Assembly: GCA_030272585.1 (NCBI GenBank)
Contig: BSYQ01000001.1
Location: 7,951,001-8,015,000, forward strand
Direction: 5' to 3'
DNA: 64,000 bases
Source: Bryopsis sp. KO-2023
Taxonomy: Eukaryota; Chlorophyta; Ulvophyceae; Bryopsidales; Bryopsidaceae
Below are positions 22,501 through 35,900 of this stretch, in pieces. How positions within the stretch are numbered: the first letter of the stretch is position 1; each line of letters starts with the position of its first letter. Position numbers and translations under genes: made by a program. The notes under the pieces were generated by a model. That model searched no databases. It saw only the letters and a program-made list of their open reading frames with translations, and was not told the origin of the DNA.

Positions 22501-24271
22501 GCCTTGCTGCACATGTTTGCTCTGTTTGAGGAAATGTATATTCAGTTTATTTTTTTATTTTTATTTTTTGCTTGCAGGCAGTGGAGGGTGGCCAGGACCC
22601 CATAGTGTCCGTGAAGAACGTCCGAGTCGGAGATTTCAATGGGAAGAATTTGTCCACCATAGGTTCGAGCCGGATAGAGATCAACGCCGATATCCCTGAA
22701 GTGGCGGAGCTCCGGCAATGGTGAGTCCAAATGTTACCCAACACACCGGGGGGTTGTTTCATCTTGTTTTTGCAAATGACTGAGGCATGTGCTGTCGCTG
22801 TTCTACCAGGTACAACGGAGGAGGAAAAGGCATGCAGGCGAATTCTCTGAGCAACAATCGGGCTTCGGGGAAGTCCAACAAACGGATCACAGTTGGGGAC
22901 ATACCATCGCAGCTCAACAACAGCGATGGAAAGCCGGTGTATGTGGAGGTAAAGAAACATGAAAAATGCTGAAAGAATGGACAAAAAACCAAAATGTGAA
23001 GGATGCATGCTGGAAATTTGTACAGGAGCAATCTATTAAGAATGAAATGATGAATCTGACGGAAAGAAACGTGCTTGCAGGTTGTGGGTCCTGTCTCCTT
23101 TATTCGGAGAGAAAACATGTATTACGCAGCTTGCCAAAATGATAACGGTGGCAGGGCTTGCCGCAAAAAGCTGAGGGAGGAGAACGATGAGTGGTGGGTT
23201 GGGGCAAAATGCACCACACAAGACGGGAATTATTATTAGTATTATTTTACCAGAATTTGAAAGGGCAGGCAAAATTTCCCAGATGGAAGAATGCTGTGGC
23301 TCGATATGATTTGGGTGCTTGTGATGTTTTCCGTTGGCACAGGTTTTGCGATCGGTGCAACGCAGCCAGCGAACCTGACTGGAGGTATCTGCTTTCCATT
23401 GCTATCAAGGACCACTTTGGAATGCAATTCCTCACCGCTTTTGGGGATGAAGGCACTCAAATATTGGGCAGACAGGCAGCCAATCTGAGGGAGCTGGATG
23501 GGACCGAGGAATTCAATGACGTCATTGCAGTAAGTGATTTGTACATCTCTTCCTGAGGTCACTGCCCCCCTTCCTTCCCCCAAATAACTCAACTTGAGGA
23601 AAATCAAACTGCTGATCAAAAGTTGCTTGCCCGAGCTTTCTGGATATCGGTCTCAAAGTTGGGTGGAAATTATCGGTCTCAAACTTGGGATGGGAATTCG
23701 ACGGTGTTCAATCTCAATGGTGTAAAAAAGGGGGTTCAGGAGCTGATGTTGGTTGGGTGTGCATCCTGGGGTTGTCTCGACAGAATGCGTTGTTCGCGAC
23801 GAGGAAATTCGTGTTGAAGATTTTCGAAGATAACTACAATGACGAGACCCGAGTCAAAACAACCATCGTGCGGCAGGAAGCATTGGACTATGCCAAGGAG
23901 TCCAAAGTGAGTATCAGCTTCGTTCCACATTTTTGGCATTTTTTTTTTCCGCTATCTTTTCCCCCCTCTTTTTTTTGCTTCTCAGCTTTTTTTGTGTCCT
24001 GTTGGGTGGTGCGCAAAAAGTTTTGTTCTCCAGCAACCCCCGAAAAAATGTATTTTAGTGGGTTAAGAAAGGTATGTGTTTGTGGTTTCAGCATCTTTTA
24101 AGCGAGATTCAACAGTATCTGAGCGGTGGTGGAACTATGAATACAAACACTGCCATGGATGGGGTGAGTCAGCAAGGTGGGGGCACTCCTTTCAATAGTG
24201 CCAATCGAGGCTACCAGCCGCCCCCCCAGCAAGGTGGAGGAGGAGGCTGGGGTAACACGTTTGCTAGATAG
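19576..24271 (+). CDS. RPA1: Replication protein A 70-kDa subunit (RPA1), with an expanded Gly/Tyr/Gln linker
   Basis: RPA1 is the main single-stranded-DNA-binding subunit of the RPA trimer in replication, repair and recombination. In order: an N-terminal OB fold (VIRGCLKRIWDKEEN, then SIVKLTNYVMNVVTGKRVF and LSYDVIGHA); a low-complexity linker of about 200 residues in the exon 20436-21555; DBD-A (ITPIAHLNPYMNRWTIMGRC through LGKIFTLTKATVKPKRG and FNQTNHAFELML); DBD-B (TLMDVLGVVESIQPWVMI, LALWGEAQAGG, VSVKNVRVGDFNGKNLSTIG); and DBD-C with its zinc ribbon (ACQNDNGGRACRKKL, then FCDRCNA) and FGMQFLTAFGDEGTQILG. The last exon ends in a Gly/Gln/Pro-rich tail. The ATG at 19576 starts the conserved domain; an in-frame upstream ATG at 19513 is possible. 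The linker resembles prion-like domains of RNA-binding proteins, which is unusual for RPA1. Confidence 0.93.
20977..21168 (+). repeat. Eight tandem 24-bp coding repeats in RPA1
   Basis: Eight head-to-tail units of 24 bases encode the octapeptide GGYGAGQQ or GGYGGGQQ. Units differ mainly at third positions and in the Ala/Gly codon. They are preceded at about 20750-20940 by two longer imperfect units reading TGGYGGGAPVGQ and by further TGGYGG elements. A whole number of codons per unit means that copy-number changes keep the frame. Confidence 0.95.
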
Positions 24272-27200
24272 ATGCTTACATGACTGACTGGTAACACTCT
24301 CTCCTCGTTGGGAATTGAACGGTGAGATTCAGGGTGGCATGGTGGTGGCGGTTTTTTTCTCCTAGTAATAGGCTTTCCCAACAGTTTTTTGAGAATTACT
24401 CATATATAGGTAGGTAGGCAGGCAGGATGCTTTTATAAGCATGAAATGGTCAATACGTATATGTTTTTTGTTGTGAACAAAGGGATAAAAAAATGTGAAA
24501 TGTGTCGGAACAGAGGAGATTGCGTGGTGGTCATGAAATCCCTCCTTTTCTTCCTCCTGTTTTTTTTTCTTTTTCTTTTTTTCCATCAAAAAAATTTTCA
24601 GCAAGGAAGAAAAGCACTAGCATACCGAATCAGGAAAGGGCTATTCATGCATTTGGTTGTTTTTTTGGTGGTGGCAAGTTTTACAGATGTCATAAGGATG
24701 GTGTGGTGAAAAAGTTTGTAAGACAATCAATTGGCACCAATCTGATCAAGGCAATATTGACAAAATAGTTGGTTAGCAGGTCTGTAAATCAGAGGGGGGT
24801 TGTGTGCCTGTATCGGCGTCGAAAATTATATAAAGACATGAAACAAATGTTGGCAGCCACAGTTTGACCCGATGTACAAAGCGAAAAAAATATGGTTGAG
24901 TTTATTTCTTCAGAATTGATGAAAAAGGAGCTGCTCAATGTGGCGCCATAACCATAACTGCTAGTAGCTTCCAAAAAGTGTCTTATTCGACTTTATCTTT
25001 TGCAATCCTGTTTCTTATCTCGTACTTCCATCAGTGTCTCGATTTCGTTTCTATTCTATCCTGGAACTTGGGAGAGCAGCATGTGTTCTCTTCTTGCCTT
25101 GATAGGCAAATGCTTTTAATTTGTGCATTGCTTGCGATAAATGAAGCGAAATCTTGTGTGTGTGTGCTGTGTTTCTGGCATCGAATTCCATACTCACTGC
25201 TTGCTAAGTGAAGCTACCGAAGGCCTCTTTTTCTTTTCTTTTTACTGTGGTTGATAGAGTGGGGATTGACTCAACCAATTCTGAAGAATTGGGTGCCTGG
25301 GAATAATTTTCTTTTTTAAAGGGGTTGAGAAAATCACCTTCGGTTCTACCAAAAGTGTAATCGAGCTAATCGTATCGGAACTTCAAGAAGATATTTGCCA
25401 TTGCTTTTACAGAGTCTTTCGAATTGTCGATTGTTTTCTTGCATGTGGCCCCAATCCTACTAGACTTTGAGTGGATTTGGCCCTTTCGTGGCACAAAAAA
25501 TTGGAAGGCAAATTTTTTGGGGGGCCACAATGGGCCACAAAACAACACACCGCATCCCATCCCCCCAAAAGATCTTACAATTATGAACGCATCATAGGCA
25601 TTCTTTTTTTTGAGGAGACACTGGCAGAAATGGGGCTTAGGCTTAGGCAGGAAGTAGTGAGATCTACTGATTTGGTTCAAGAGGGGGGGTGCATGACTGT
25701 TGTGATTCGCCACTCCAAGCACTACAATTGTACTTCGCCTGTAATTAATTTCCCCCTCTCCTCTCTTCCTTTGTCGACTGCACTTCTCTAAAACAAATGG
25801 TTCTGTCCATTATGTTTTTGCTTCGGGCCCTGCTCAGTGTGTGCATGAATTGTTTGGGGTAGGAGGTCTGCAATCTTTCCTGCACAAATTAATTCAAGAA
25901 AATGCGAGTCCATCTCCACCATGCCATCAAAATGGGAACCAAGCATCTACATATAATCGAAATGCACCCATTCGCAGGCTGGTGTGGTGAAATTCAGTCT
26001 TACTTTTCTTTTATGCCTTTCAATGAAAGGAAGCATAAAGCATCCAGTCTTTCTCTCAGATCCTTCTTTTTCTTTTCTTTTTTCCTATCCACTGATTGCC
26101 TTTCTTTTTCAATTGATGCAAAATGAAGACAAGAAACCCAGACAATCACACATGAACTATGCTCAGAGGGCATCCAAATACACTTTTTTCCACTACAATC
26201 TTCCCAAGTCAAGCTGGTCTGGCATTTCTCCTCATTTCGGCAGTGGTCAATGACAGACAGCAGTATTTTGTGTGCGTGTTAATGATTTACATTGCAGCGA
26301 ATGATGACAACACTTTTGAAAAAAAAAAAAAAAAAATTGAAAAAATTAACAGAATGAGAAAGGGACGCTTCACTTAACACGTATTCGTGAGCGGGTCAAA
26401 ACCTTTCATCACTTGACAGATCAGATGATTACATCGAATATCAAAAGAAGTTTCGTTCTATAAGACTCTTTTTGTATTTTTTTTTTCTTTTTCATAATAT
26501 TTAATTTGTTTTTTTCTTTCTCTTTTTTCCAAATGCCCTTAACACAGCTCCTCTCAGATCCTCAACACTAATAGCCCTCCATTTCCCCAGATTCCTCCTT
26601 CCTTTTCTTGTAAATATTATAGCTTGTTTTCTTTTTTAAGAAAACCGGCTGCCCAGTAGACACAGCCAAGCAACCACGTAACGATATATATATATATATA
26701 TATACATATATATAAAATTAATTATATATATGTATATTTAAAAACAAAACCTTTCGAAAGGAAAGTAACAGTTCTACGCTACAAATACAAATAAATACAG
26801 TCCTACCCTGGCTTTCGACATTTTCCCTTTTTTTTTCCCTTATGCAGCACGAAAAGAGATGCAAGCACCAGGATGCCCAAAATCATTCCAACAAAACAGC
26901 CCCCGTTACTCTTACCCCACTCAAAAGCTATCCTGGTTTAAAATAATCACTTGCACATATCTCAAAACCCCACTTTTTTCCCCCCCTTTCCTTTCCTTTT
27001 TTTCCTTTTCTTTTCTTCCGGTTTTTGTTTGATTTCTTTTTTCTTTCTTTTTCTCCCCTTCCGTCCTGGCCAATCCATCAGCCTTGACCATGTAATATTT
27101 CAAAGATTTAAAAACAAAGAAAAGATCTAAAAAAAAAAAGAAAAGATTAAAAAAAAAAAAGATCTGAAAAAACACTCTAAATTTTCTTCCTTTGGTTCAC

Positions 27201-28158
27201 CAGTCTTCCCCAAACTCTTTCCACCCAATTTTTTTTTTCCCACTCGTCACATTCAGACGACATAAATTCGTTGTCCAAAAAAAAAAAAAAAAAAAGACGA
27301 TGAAAGAAATGTGCACACCCTCGAATCCTTCCCATGTTTTTGAATTGAAACTCTATATAATTTTTTTCCTTTTTTGATTTCCATCCCCTTCTACTTTCAC
27401 AGCGTTCGTGATAATCCTCGAATTTTTTTCCCCCCTACTGGTTTTTAAACCCACAGAAGTTGCTATCGATGCGAAAATGACCTCATCCCCCCCCCCCTCC
27501 CTCCACCTTTCCTCCGTTTTTTTTTCATCTTTGTCTGAATCATAATGATTGAATTCGTTTCGTCATATAGCTAAAGTTGTATTTTTTTTCTGATTTTTTT
27601 TAATAAAGAAAATGACCTTGATACCCGACCTGACATGAATAGATAACTTTTTGAGTTGAGATTTTTTTTTTCTGCTATATAACCTCAATCATCATACTCT
27701 CCCGTGCACACCGAAAAAAAAAGCAAAAAAAAAACACATGTGCAACGCAACATGATATTAAAAAGAGAGAAAATATGCTGAAAAACGTAAAACAATATAA
27801 AAAGAAACGAAAAAAAGGTACCCTTTTAAGTCATATAACCCCTCCCGATTAAAAAATATCACATAGCCCCTCCCTCCTTTTTTTTTTCCCTTTCCCCCCA
27901 TCCCCCCAAATTAAAAAAAGAAAAAAAAAGTGAGATAGAGAAATCGTTATTCGATCATCTTCAGTTCATCGGAAAATTTCATGTGGAAATAACATTGTGT
28001 TTTTTTTTCTTTTTCTTTTTTCATATTTTTGTTCTGCGATCGAGCATTGCTTTCTTTTTTTCAACACTTCATTAATCGAGACTTTGTCTAGGATATACTT
28101 TCCTGACCCCTCCCCTCCTTTTCTCTTTTTTTTTTCCAGTTCCGACTTCTCTTCTTTC
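24272..28158. other. Gene-free 3.9-kb interval, T-rich with many simple runs
   Basis: I see no exon with family features. The first kilobase is probably RPA1 3' UTR and flank. From about 25,200 on the + strand carries dense poly-T, TTTTC and CCTTT runs, poly-A runs (26,322-26,337 and 27,278-27,295), a TA repeat at about 26,683-26,715 and TAGG/CAGG units at 24,409-24,425. Short frames in this interval are rich in Phe, Lys and Ser because of these runs and are not genes. A long unspliced non-coding RNA cannot be excluded. Confidence 0.6.
26683..26715. repeat. TA-dinucleotide repeat
   Basis: A run of TA units interrupted once by a C, followed within 20 bases by further ATATAT stretches. This is a simple-sequence repeat in intergenic DNA. 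Confidence 0.85.
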
Positions 28159-30618
28159 TCAGGGTGGTGGTTGATCATCCTCAAGGTCTTCGTCTTTTAT
28201 CCTTGGTTGCTCACTCGTTCGTATGACATACACTGTGCTAGGTAAGGTTAGTTCATGAGCCGCCCCCGAAAGTAGGTCATCCCCCACATGGCCTGTCGAA
28301 GCGGGGGGCCCCACTTGAACTTCAATGGGAGATTGATGCAATAGAACGGATGCTGGAACGGAGGGTGTCAGCTGAACGTCCATTGGTTCACTCACAGGCT
28401 CAGGATAGATTAAATCACCGGTGGGGCCCACAGAAGGAATCACACCGAAAGGCCTGGATCGGGGCGATGGCCCCACAGAAGGAACTCCAGCCTGCCCCAG
28501 CTGCACACACACACAAGACACGAGTCTTTGCTTCGAATTTTGATTTAACAAAACAAAAATGGATCAACACACACACAAGACATTGGAGAATGAAATTGAA
28601 TCCACTGATGGGATGCAAAGGGTTAATATTCCAACATCAGGTTCATTCATTCCATCGCATGTCCTCCGGGAAAAAATATTTTCCAACAGAAGGAAAAGAT
28701 AGGCAACAAATTTGAGAAGCAATTTTGGAGGTCGAAAGGGAAATGGCCAACGAAGCTGAGACTGCAATTCAGAAAAAGGTTGAAACCCAGCCCCTCCTGC
28801 ACTACAACAATGTGACGGAGACAAACTCTTGAGGTTTGTTCGCTGTTGATCGAACTGCTGTTGACACTGGATATGTGACGATTAGAGAGACAAAGTGTGC
28901 AGTGATGGTGTTACCAGTAATGATGCCTCCGCTGTCGACATTTGCTCCTCCATCACGCTTTTTAGTCTCAATTTCTGCTCCTCTCTGGATTCTTTGGCCA
29001 AGTCCTCGTACGGCACCTTCTCCTCAGGGGTCATCGACTTCCATTTGTCCGATGCGAGCTTCTTCATGGTTTTTGTTTGAGGCTGATCCTCTGGATGCTC
29101 GTTCTGCAAAACATCAGTCAGTTTACTTTACTTTACTTTACCCATCCTCTGGCCATCAGACCATCACGTGATGATGACTGACACATCATTACGTGACCCA
29201 TTACTATCTCCAACGGTTCACATTCTCCGACCGATTGGCGCTCCCGTTTCTTAGTCACGGGACCTGTCATTGACGTCGATACGATCTGCACCGCTCGTGG
29301 GATGTCAGCGCAACCAGGACCTCGAATTCGCTCGACAATTCGCTTGGTGCAACTCGAACGCGCGAGGCAAAAAGTACAGGCTCGGTCGAGCATTATGCTG
29401 AAGTTCGGGATGGTGTTCTGTACCTTGTACGCCTCCTGGAAGTCTCGGAAAAAGAACTCGTATGCGTTCTGGGGCGCTTCCTGCGGGGGGTCCTTTTCAC
29501 GCTTCGCACGACGAGGCGGCTTCGGCACGTCCTTCTTGGTGCTCCTGTAAACCTCCATCTCCCTCGCGTAGAGCGCCTGTCAACGAAATACAGCTCTGGT
29601 CAACAATCCCCTGGACGTCACCCGTTCTCTATGCAACTCGAGTTCATCACCAACTAACCAGTAACCCATTTCTTTTGCGCGCCAAAGCGCAGAAAAAGCA
29701 ACTCCTCACCTTGGACTCGGTGGACAAATCTTCGAAAGGCCTCTTGTCCTCTTCGGACATCGCTCGCCACCTTTCCCCCGCAGCTTTCGCGACGTCGGAC
29801 ACCTTGCGGCTTTCTGGATGTTCTATCTGCGGTCGCAACACAAACAGCTCGTCACTGTATCTGGCGACGTCCCGCGTCAATCTATTCCTGGACATCGAAT
29901 TCTTTTCGAGAAAGGCAACAAAACGACAGAGCAACGTGAACTTAGTCCTCCCTTTTGGCATCCATACCTTCCAGCGCTCTCGAAATTCCGCCAAGAAGAA
30001 CATATAAGCGCTCTTCGGCCGTCGTGGAGAATCAGGAGGTTTCCGAGCCCTCTTCTTGCTGACGCCTTCCCTGGAAAAAAAGAACACTCGACCGCGTGAA
30101 CCAACAGCGTTGTTTCGTTCGCGCGTCGCGGCACCTCGTCAATTTCGCGAAGCCCAGTTCGTTCTCAGCGCCACCACGGAACATCTCCGAACTAACGTCA
30201 TCCTTTGTGGATGTCTAGAAAATCGAATACGAGTCGCACCCGTCCTGCCCCTTCCTCCCACGTTTCCCTGCAGCATCCGTCGCTTGTGCGGCTTCCATCC
30301 CAGCGCCCCCCGTCACTGTCCCGACATCAGAAAAACCCGCCTCCTCCATTTTCGGCTGCATCAGCAATAGTTGACTCCGCTGCACCTCCACAGTTTCATA
30401 TCTTGGAAGAGGTGCTGGTTGAGCAACCAACTCCCTGGGGATTGCTGGCAGTGCCGACTCTTCTGTCGCTGGCGGACCCTCCTTGTCGTCCGTCACACCG
30501 GGAGCTGACGGAAAGGACACAGAACCTGATGTCAACACGGCGTTTCGACTGATGCTGGCTGCACTACAGCAGCCGGAAGTTTCTGGCACGCACCCAATTC
30601 CCTGTCCGTTGGCTCCAT
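28159..30618 (-). CDS. Double HMG-box protein
   Basis: HMG boxes bend DNA, so this is a putative chromatin or organelle-nucleoid protein. The first coding exon (30594-30618) is 25 bases and encodes MEPTDREL; exon 2 (30240-30504) encodes a Pro/Ala/Glu-rich leader. Box 1 is split over two exons: RRPKSAYMFFLAEFRERWK, then IEHPESRKVSDVAKAAGERW and EDKRPFEDLSTESK. After a basic linker, box 2 is APQNAYEFFFRDFQEAYK, then NEHPEDQPQTKTMKKLASDK and PEEKVPYEDLAKESREEQ. The last exon (stop at 28159) is a Pro/Val/Gly-rich tail ending in acidic residues and prolines, loosely like the acidic tail of animal HMGB. Both boxes carry an intron at the same place and phase. The leader has no clear organelle signal, so a nuclear role is more likely. 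Confidence 0.85.
29122..29141. repeat. Four TTTAC units in an HMG-gene intron
   Basis: A 5-bp unit is repeated four times on the + strand inside the intron that splits the second HMG box. It is a microsatellite with no evident role. Confidence 0.85.
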
Positions 30619-30938
30619 CCTTCGTCGTTGCCCGAGTTGTCTTTCCGAGTTTGCAGCGTTTCACTCGTTCCGACTTTATAGAAAAGACACCGCTGCTTCG
30701 CGAGCGGGTCGATGGCCACTGACGCAAACGTTTCGTGTGATAACAGAACGTTTTTTTTATCGGCTTTCGACAGCGCGGGAAAACAAGAAGCAATAGTTGG
30801 CGGTGTTGGGGAGGGGGCTGTCGTACACGGGAGAGCATTTGACCACTATTTCATCATTTCCTCCTCACCGCTTCACAACTCTCTTCTGCATTCGATCCAG
30901 CGACAGAAAACGTCAAAAACAAAAACGCAGCTTGACAG

Positions 30939-31457
30939 ATGGAGGAAGAACGTGGCGCACACATACTGGATGACGCCAAAGTCACCCAGCTGCAAGCGGT
31001 GTCCAAGAAAACGTGAGCATCCAGCAGGGATCTTTAACGAACAAAAAAAACATCCCCCCATTGTCAAGAGAGCGCAGTAGTGCGCGCGAGTTTCCTTTCC
31101 CCCTGTCGAGGAAATCCAACGGTTCTGTTTTGATCTTGCTGAGCCTGCATCGACTAACGGAGTCGAAGAACGCGTTGAGGGAGTTCAACGACTTTTCGGC
31201 GAAAGAACTTCTGGAGGCAAGAGGCAAGCTCCACAACCACGCACAAGTGCTGGTGGAGCTGAAAAACGACCTGATGCACGTGTATGGGCAAATAAGGTAG
31301 TACTTTTTTCGCTTCTGTGCCATCAAATGTCGATCCCTTTTCTGTGTTCTAGCTCTGCGGTGATTTTACTTTCACACAATTCGACCATTGTGTTGCTGGC
31401 AGAGTGATCCGAAAGCTCATCCCTCGAGTGGAAGAACTGAAAGAAAGAAGAGAGTGA
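30939..31457 (+). CDS. KxDL motif-containing protein (KXD1/BORC-like)
   Basis: KxDL proteins are small helical subunits of BORC/BLOC-1-related complexes that position lysosome-related organelles in animals; the plant role is little known. Three exons (30939-31012, 31144-31296, 31403-31457) give 93 residues in phase. The fold is one long helix: LHRLTESKNALREFNDFSAK, then ARGKLHNHAQVLVELKNDLM, where the signature K-x-D-L appears as KNDL, followed by HVYGQIRVIRKLIP and a charged end. Length and the position of the motif fit the family. It is head to head with the HMG gene, 320 bp between start codons. Confidence 0.8.
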
Positions 31458-32996
31458 TTCTTTGCCAGCCAAGCACACTCTTCCACTCTTGCATGTGTGC
31501 TTTTTCGCCCTTCCATCCTGATCTGCTGAATGCTACGACTATTGGCCCTTTCGTTGTTGTTGTTGATGGAATTTTTTTCCCCAGTTTGTTTTTTGTGGTA
31601 GGTTGCCGACTCTGTCTTGCCCTGCTTTTGTTTTATTTTTCATGTAAAAAATGCAGTATCTGGTGGAGTATTCTCCATGCCCAGGTTGTATGTAGCTTGG
31701 TCAAGCATGTCAAATCTCCCTTTAAAAGAAACATAGTCCACTTTCCCTCACCAACTACCATCTCCCCTCCCCCCCCCCCCCCAAAAAAAAAAATCCAATT
31801 TAATCAATATAGCCTTAATATGTGAAAACAAAAACACTCGTGGCACCTCCACAAAGAACTTTCAAAATATTTACAATCTCGATGTAAAAAAAAGCCAACC
31901 GATGCTCCGGCCGCCTCCCTCCCTAGAACCTAAATGTAACAGTTACATTCATATTACATCGTCCTGCATGTACAACCATTAGCATTGCAAAAACAGGGAG
32001 TGACAAGTAAAGACCCTCAGCAAGATACACCATATTTAACAGGTAACCTACCACTCGACAAGAATCTTGTCATGGACTTGAAAATCCTCCTTTCATGCTT
32101 GCAACAAAACGGGGTATGAACCCCCTTCCACCCCCAACCCCCCATCCGTCACCATTTTCCCTAGAAACCATATTTTCCCCCTCCCCCCCCCCCTTTTTTT
32201 CTCTCCTTGATGTCACGATACCCTCCAACGTGGGGGGGTGTCGATATTCTTGCTTCAGCTTCCCCTCTGCTACCCCTCCCTTCCCCCCCTTTTTTTCAAA
32301 AAAAACAAAAAAACCAACACCACACCGCAAAATCCCACAGCCCTGGAATTTTTTTCCTTCACTTTCCCTCATCAACGAATTCTGTTTAAAAAAAAAAGAG
32401 ATGGTGATTTCCATATACCCTTTTTCTTTGCATGTTCTTTGAATGACTGACGACATTTTTTGTTTTGTTTTTTTTTCCCTTACTTTTTGGTCGTCTCGTC
32501 CCTTCACTCAACCAACAATAGCAGGGCCGAAAAAAAAAAAGTCGGAAAAAAAAAATGGGATGAGCGGCCAGAGGAAACACCAAAAAAGTAAAAAAAAAAA
32601 ATCAAGACACAAAAAAAGAAAAGAGGGGGGAGGGAAGGGGGGGGGGAGAGCAGGAAGGGTAAAGGAGAAAGGAAGCGAAAGAAAAGAAATACAGGAAACC
32701 ACCTAATCTTATTAACTTTACAGATCCGAATTACTCTCACAAACACGGACATCTCAGAAAAATCATCTCTTTTTTTTTGCTTTTTCTTGCTTTTCAGTTT
32801 TCTCCTCTCTCTCTCGATCGAACTTTTTACCCCTGACTGGTTTTTCTTTTCCCTTTTTTTTCTCCTTTCCTCACCCATCGTGTAAGAATTCTCTCTCTCT
32901 CTCCCGCTTCTCAATTCCTTTAGTCATGTACCTTTCCTCCTCCCCCCCAAAAAATTTTTCCTCCAATATATCCCTTTTTCTTCCCCCAAACCCCTT
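31458..32996. other. Gene-free 1.5-kb interval between convergent genes
   Basis: This is the shared 3' flank of the KxDL gene and CUL3. It is full of poly-C, poly-T and poly-A runs; the clearest is 14 C followed by 11 A at about 31,769-31,793. Purine-rich GGGGA/AAAAG stretches lie at 32,520-32,690. No frame looks coding. Confidence 0.6.
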
Positions 32997-35900
32997 TCAA
33001 GCTAGGTACCGATACAACCTCCGGTCGTTCTGATCCCTCTCTATGAACTCCCTTTCGATCAGACTCTCAATTCTCTTCTTAATAACGGAAGGATTTGGGT
33101 TGAAACGGGGTGCCAGTTGCCGGGTGACCTCGCTGATGATATTGTTGTGGTCCAGAGTCCTCCTGGCTTTCATGATTCGAACGATGGCAGCCTCGATCTG
33201 CGGTTTTCTGTCCTCCTCCACTTTCTGCCTCGTCTCTTGCTTTTCTGGTTCGGTTTCCTTTTGCGCAGTGACTGTCCCAATCTTCACCCTTTTAATGGAA
33301 AAAAAAGACAAAAAAACCACAGAAGAACCTCAGCCGTGCACGGCAAATGCCATCTATTGCTGCAAATGTGTGTTCTCATCCTCACAACCTCCAAAAGGAG
33401 ATCCTGCATTGAACTGAACATGTATAAGAGAACCGTCCGTGTGGCGAAAATCGAATCCAATTTGTTTTTGCTCAACATCTCAAGACTCTGGGTCGTCAGC
33501 GAATATGTTGATGACTAATGACCTTTTCAGAGATCCCCCCCCCCCCAACCCCCCCTCCATACACTTTCAATCGCTCCTAACCCTGCTCCTAACAACAAAA
33601 AAGATCCAAACACCGTCAAAAACCTTACCACCTCAACTAAACCAGTCCTTTCCTTCCTCCATCCAGCAATGCTGCCTCTCACCTGAAGAGCTTGCTTGCA
33701 AATTTGTCATTGACCGAAAACATATCGGAGTCGTTGATCTCCCTGCTCATCGGTTCCTTCATCAAAACCTGTTTCCCCTTAACGCAAGCCAGAGATTGCA
33801 AGTTCCTCTTCAATTCTGTGTGAGGAATCCCCGTCGACTCTGCAACCTCCCTGTAGCTCAACCGCTCTGAATTGTTGAACAGCAGCAGAATGCACGCTTG
33901 ATACGTGGACACCACCAAGAGATGCTTCCTGTTCCCGAAGCAGCCCTGTATGTCTGACGTCCCCATGTTGGTTTGCCACGTGAGGCGGCGGCCCGTTCGA
34001 GCCCTCAGGTAGAATTTTTGGAATTCAGCACAGCAGTTTTCGAATTCTTGAGGCAAATGGCACTGAGCTGTCGATTGTGCAGGCCAGGATCCTGTCGTCA
34101 GCACCTGGGCATCATAGGGAAAAAGAGCAAGACAAACCGGAGCGTCACCCCTTGAAGAAATCCTGCTTTCCAGCAGTCAAAAAGTAAAGCATCTCGACAT
34201 GCACCCATCGATTTGTTACATAGGTTCTTACCGTTTTTCGAAACTCACCTGGACCGAGAAATCCATGCCCAGCTCCACATCGCCATCCTGAACAAATTCC
34301 TTAAAATCCCGCATCATGTCTTCCGAGGTCTTTATATCGTTGAACATGCTTTCCAGTTTGCTGGTGAACTGGTAACCGCACTCGGTTTTCAGTTTCACCA
34401 ACAAGCTTCTTTCGGCATCGTCCGAGTAACTCCTGCCCGAAAGCAACCTCTTGGCAAGATGTTGCTTGTAGTATTTTTCAAACACGTCCTTTTCTTGTAA
34501 AAATCGGAAGATGGTCATCACCTTATCCAAAATTGCCTCCAAGTCGACTTCGGATTGGTCCTGTCGGTCAACCCCACAAAATAAGCCAAATTTGGGTTGG
34601 AAATTAACCCCCCCCAAAAAAAAAAAGTGATACTGTACAAGTATCACTCTATGTCTAACACAAGACTCGAGAGGAAAACAAAAAGAAGACGCAATCAATG
34701 TGGACCCATGCAAATTCATCAACTGAATGCTGGATGATGAACGCCACATCAAACGAGCATTCGCAAATATTCCTCGACAGGAAAAAATATATATATATTC
34801 TTGCAAAATTGCCTTTAAAAAAAAGAAAATTTGCAAAATACCTTGATGCCCTTCCTGAGTTTTTCGTCGATGAATAAAGAAATGTACTCCGGCGACCGCG
34901 GATTTTGGTTGACAAAATGTTCGAAAGCCTGTCAAAAATACACTCCTGCTGAAATTACATATGTCTTCATATGTCTTGTGCTCCAGAATCTCTTAGTTTC
35001 CATATCTCCAACGAAACTCAAAACAACACCTTTTCCTTTCAAAACATTCTCACAGCATTTTCCTGTTTCTCCAGTCAACTTAAAAAAAAAAAATCTCACC
35101 TGATTCAAAGCATTCCTGAAATTCTTGTCGTCTCCAAACGCTTGCCGGATGATTTCTTCGTATTTATCTCTCAGCGTCAGGAGCCCTTGCACGAAACCCA
35201 CAGGATCTTTCGACCTCTCTGGATCTTGGACCAGCTGCTTTCCAGTTTCCTTGACGTGGTTTGCCATGAACTCTTTGATCAGGTCCAAACCCCCGTTAAC
35301 CCGCCCAAACAGGTTGTACATCCTCTGCAAGTCATCGTATTTGTCGTGCTCCAGAAGCGCCACTTCTCCAGAGTTTTCCATTTCGACCAATGTTCTCATC
35401 TGGAATACACCCCGAAAAAAACAATATTAAATCTTTGAAGTAGACAGCATGTTTTTTTTTGTTTATTTGTTTTTCTTTTCCGGAGGGGGTTTGAGAGGGA
35501 ATGACAGTACTTTATAAAATATTTGACAAATTAAGAACTTAAAACTTGTTTGCTTTCGAATAAAGAAACAAAACAAAAATAAAAATGACTGAATCTGCGA
35601 TGACATTGCAGCTATGGTGGGGTTTTTTAATCTAAAAATAAATATACCTGGTTCAATATCAGCTCCGTTTGCACAACGTCAATGATGTTTTCTTTGGAGG
35701 AAGGATCGAGATAGCTGGTGACTCTTTCGTTTTCCTCCTGTAGCCTTCTCTCTGCTTTTCTCAAATATTCTGGACAATCGCTTGAACTTAGATACTCGCT
35801 GGCTTCTTTCTGTGTGCATCGTTCCAACCCCCCCAAAAAAACATCCCTCAGTTCTCCTTCAAACCATTGAATTTTAGCTTTCGATCACAATTCATTCTTT

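Noticed and set aside
32443-32914. Lys/Arg- and Phe-rich frames on both strands before CUL3
   Set aside because: They come from poly-A, poly-T and GGGGA runs and have no recognisable protein features.
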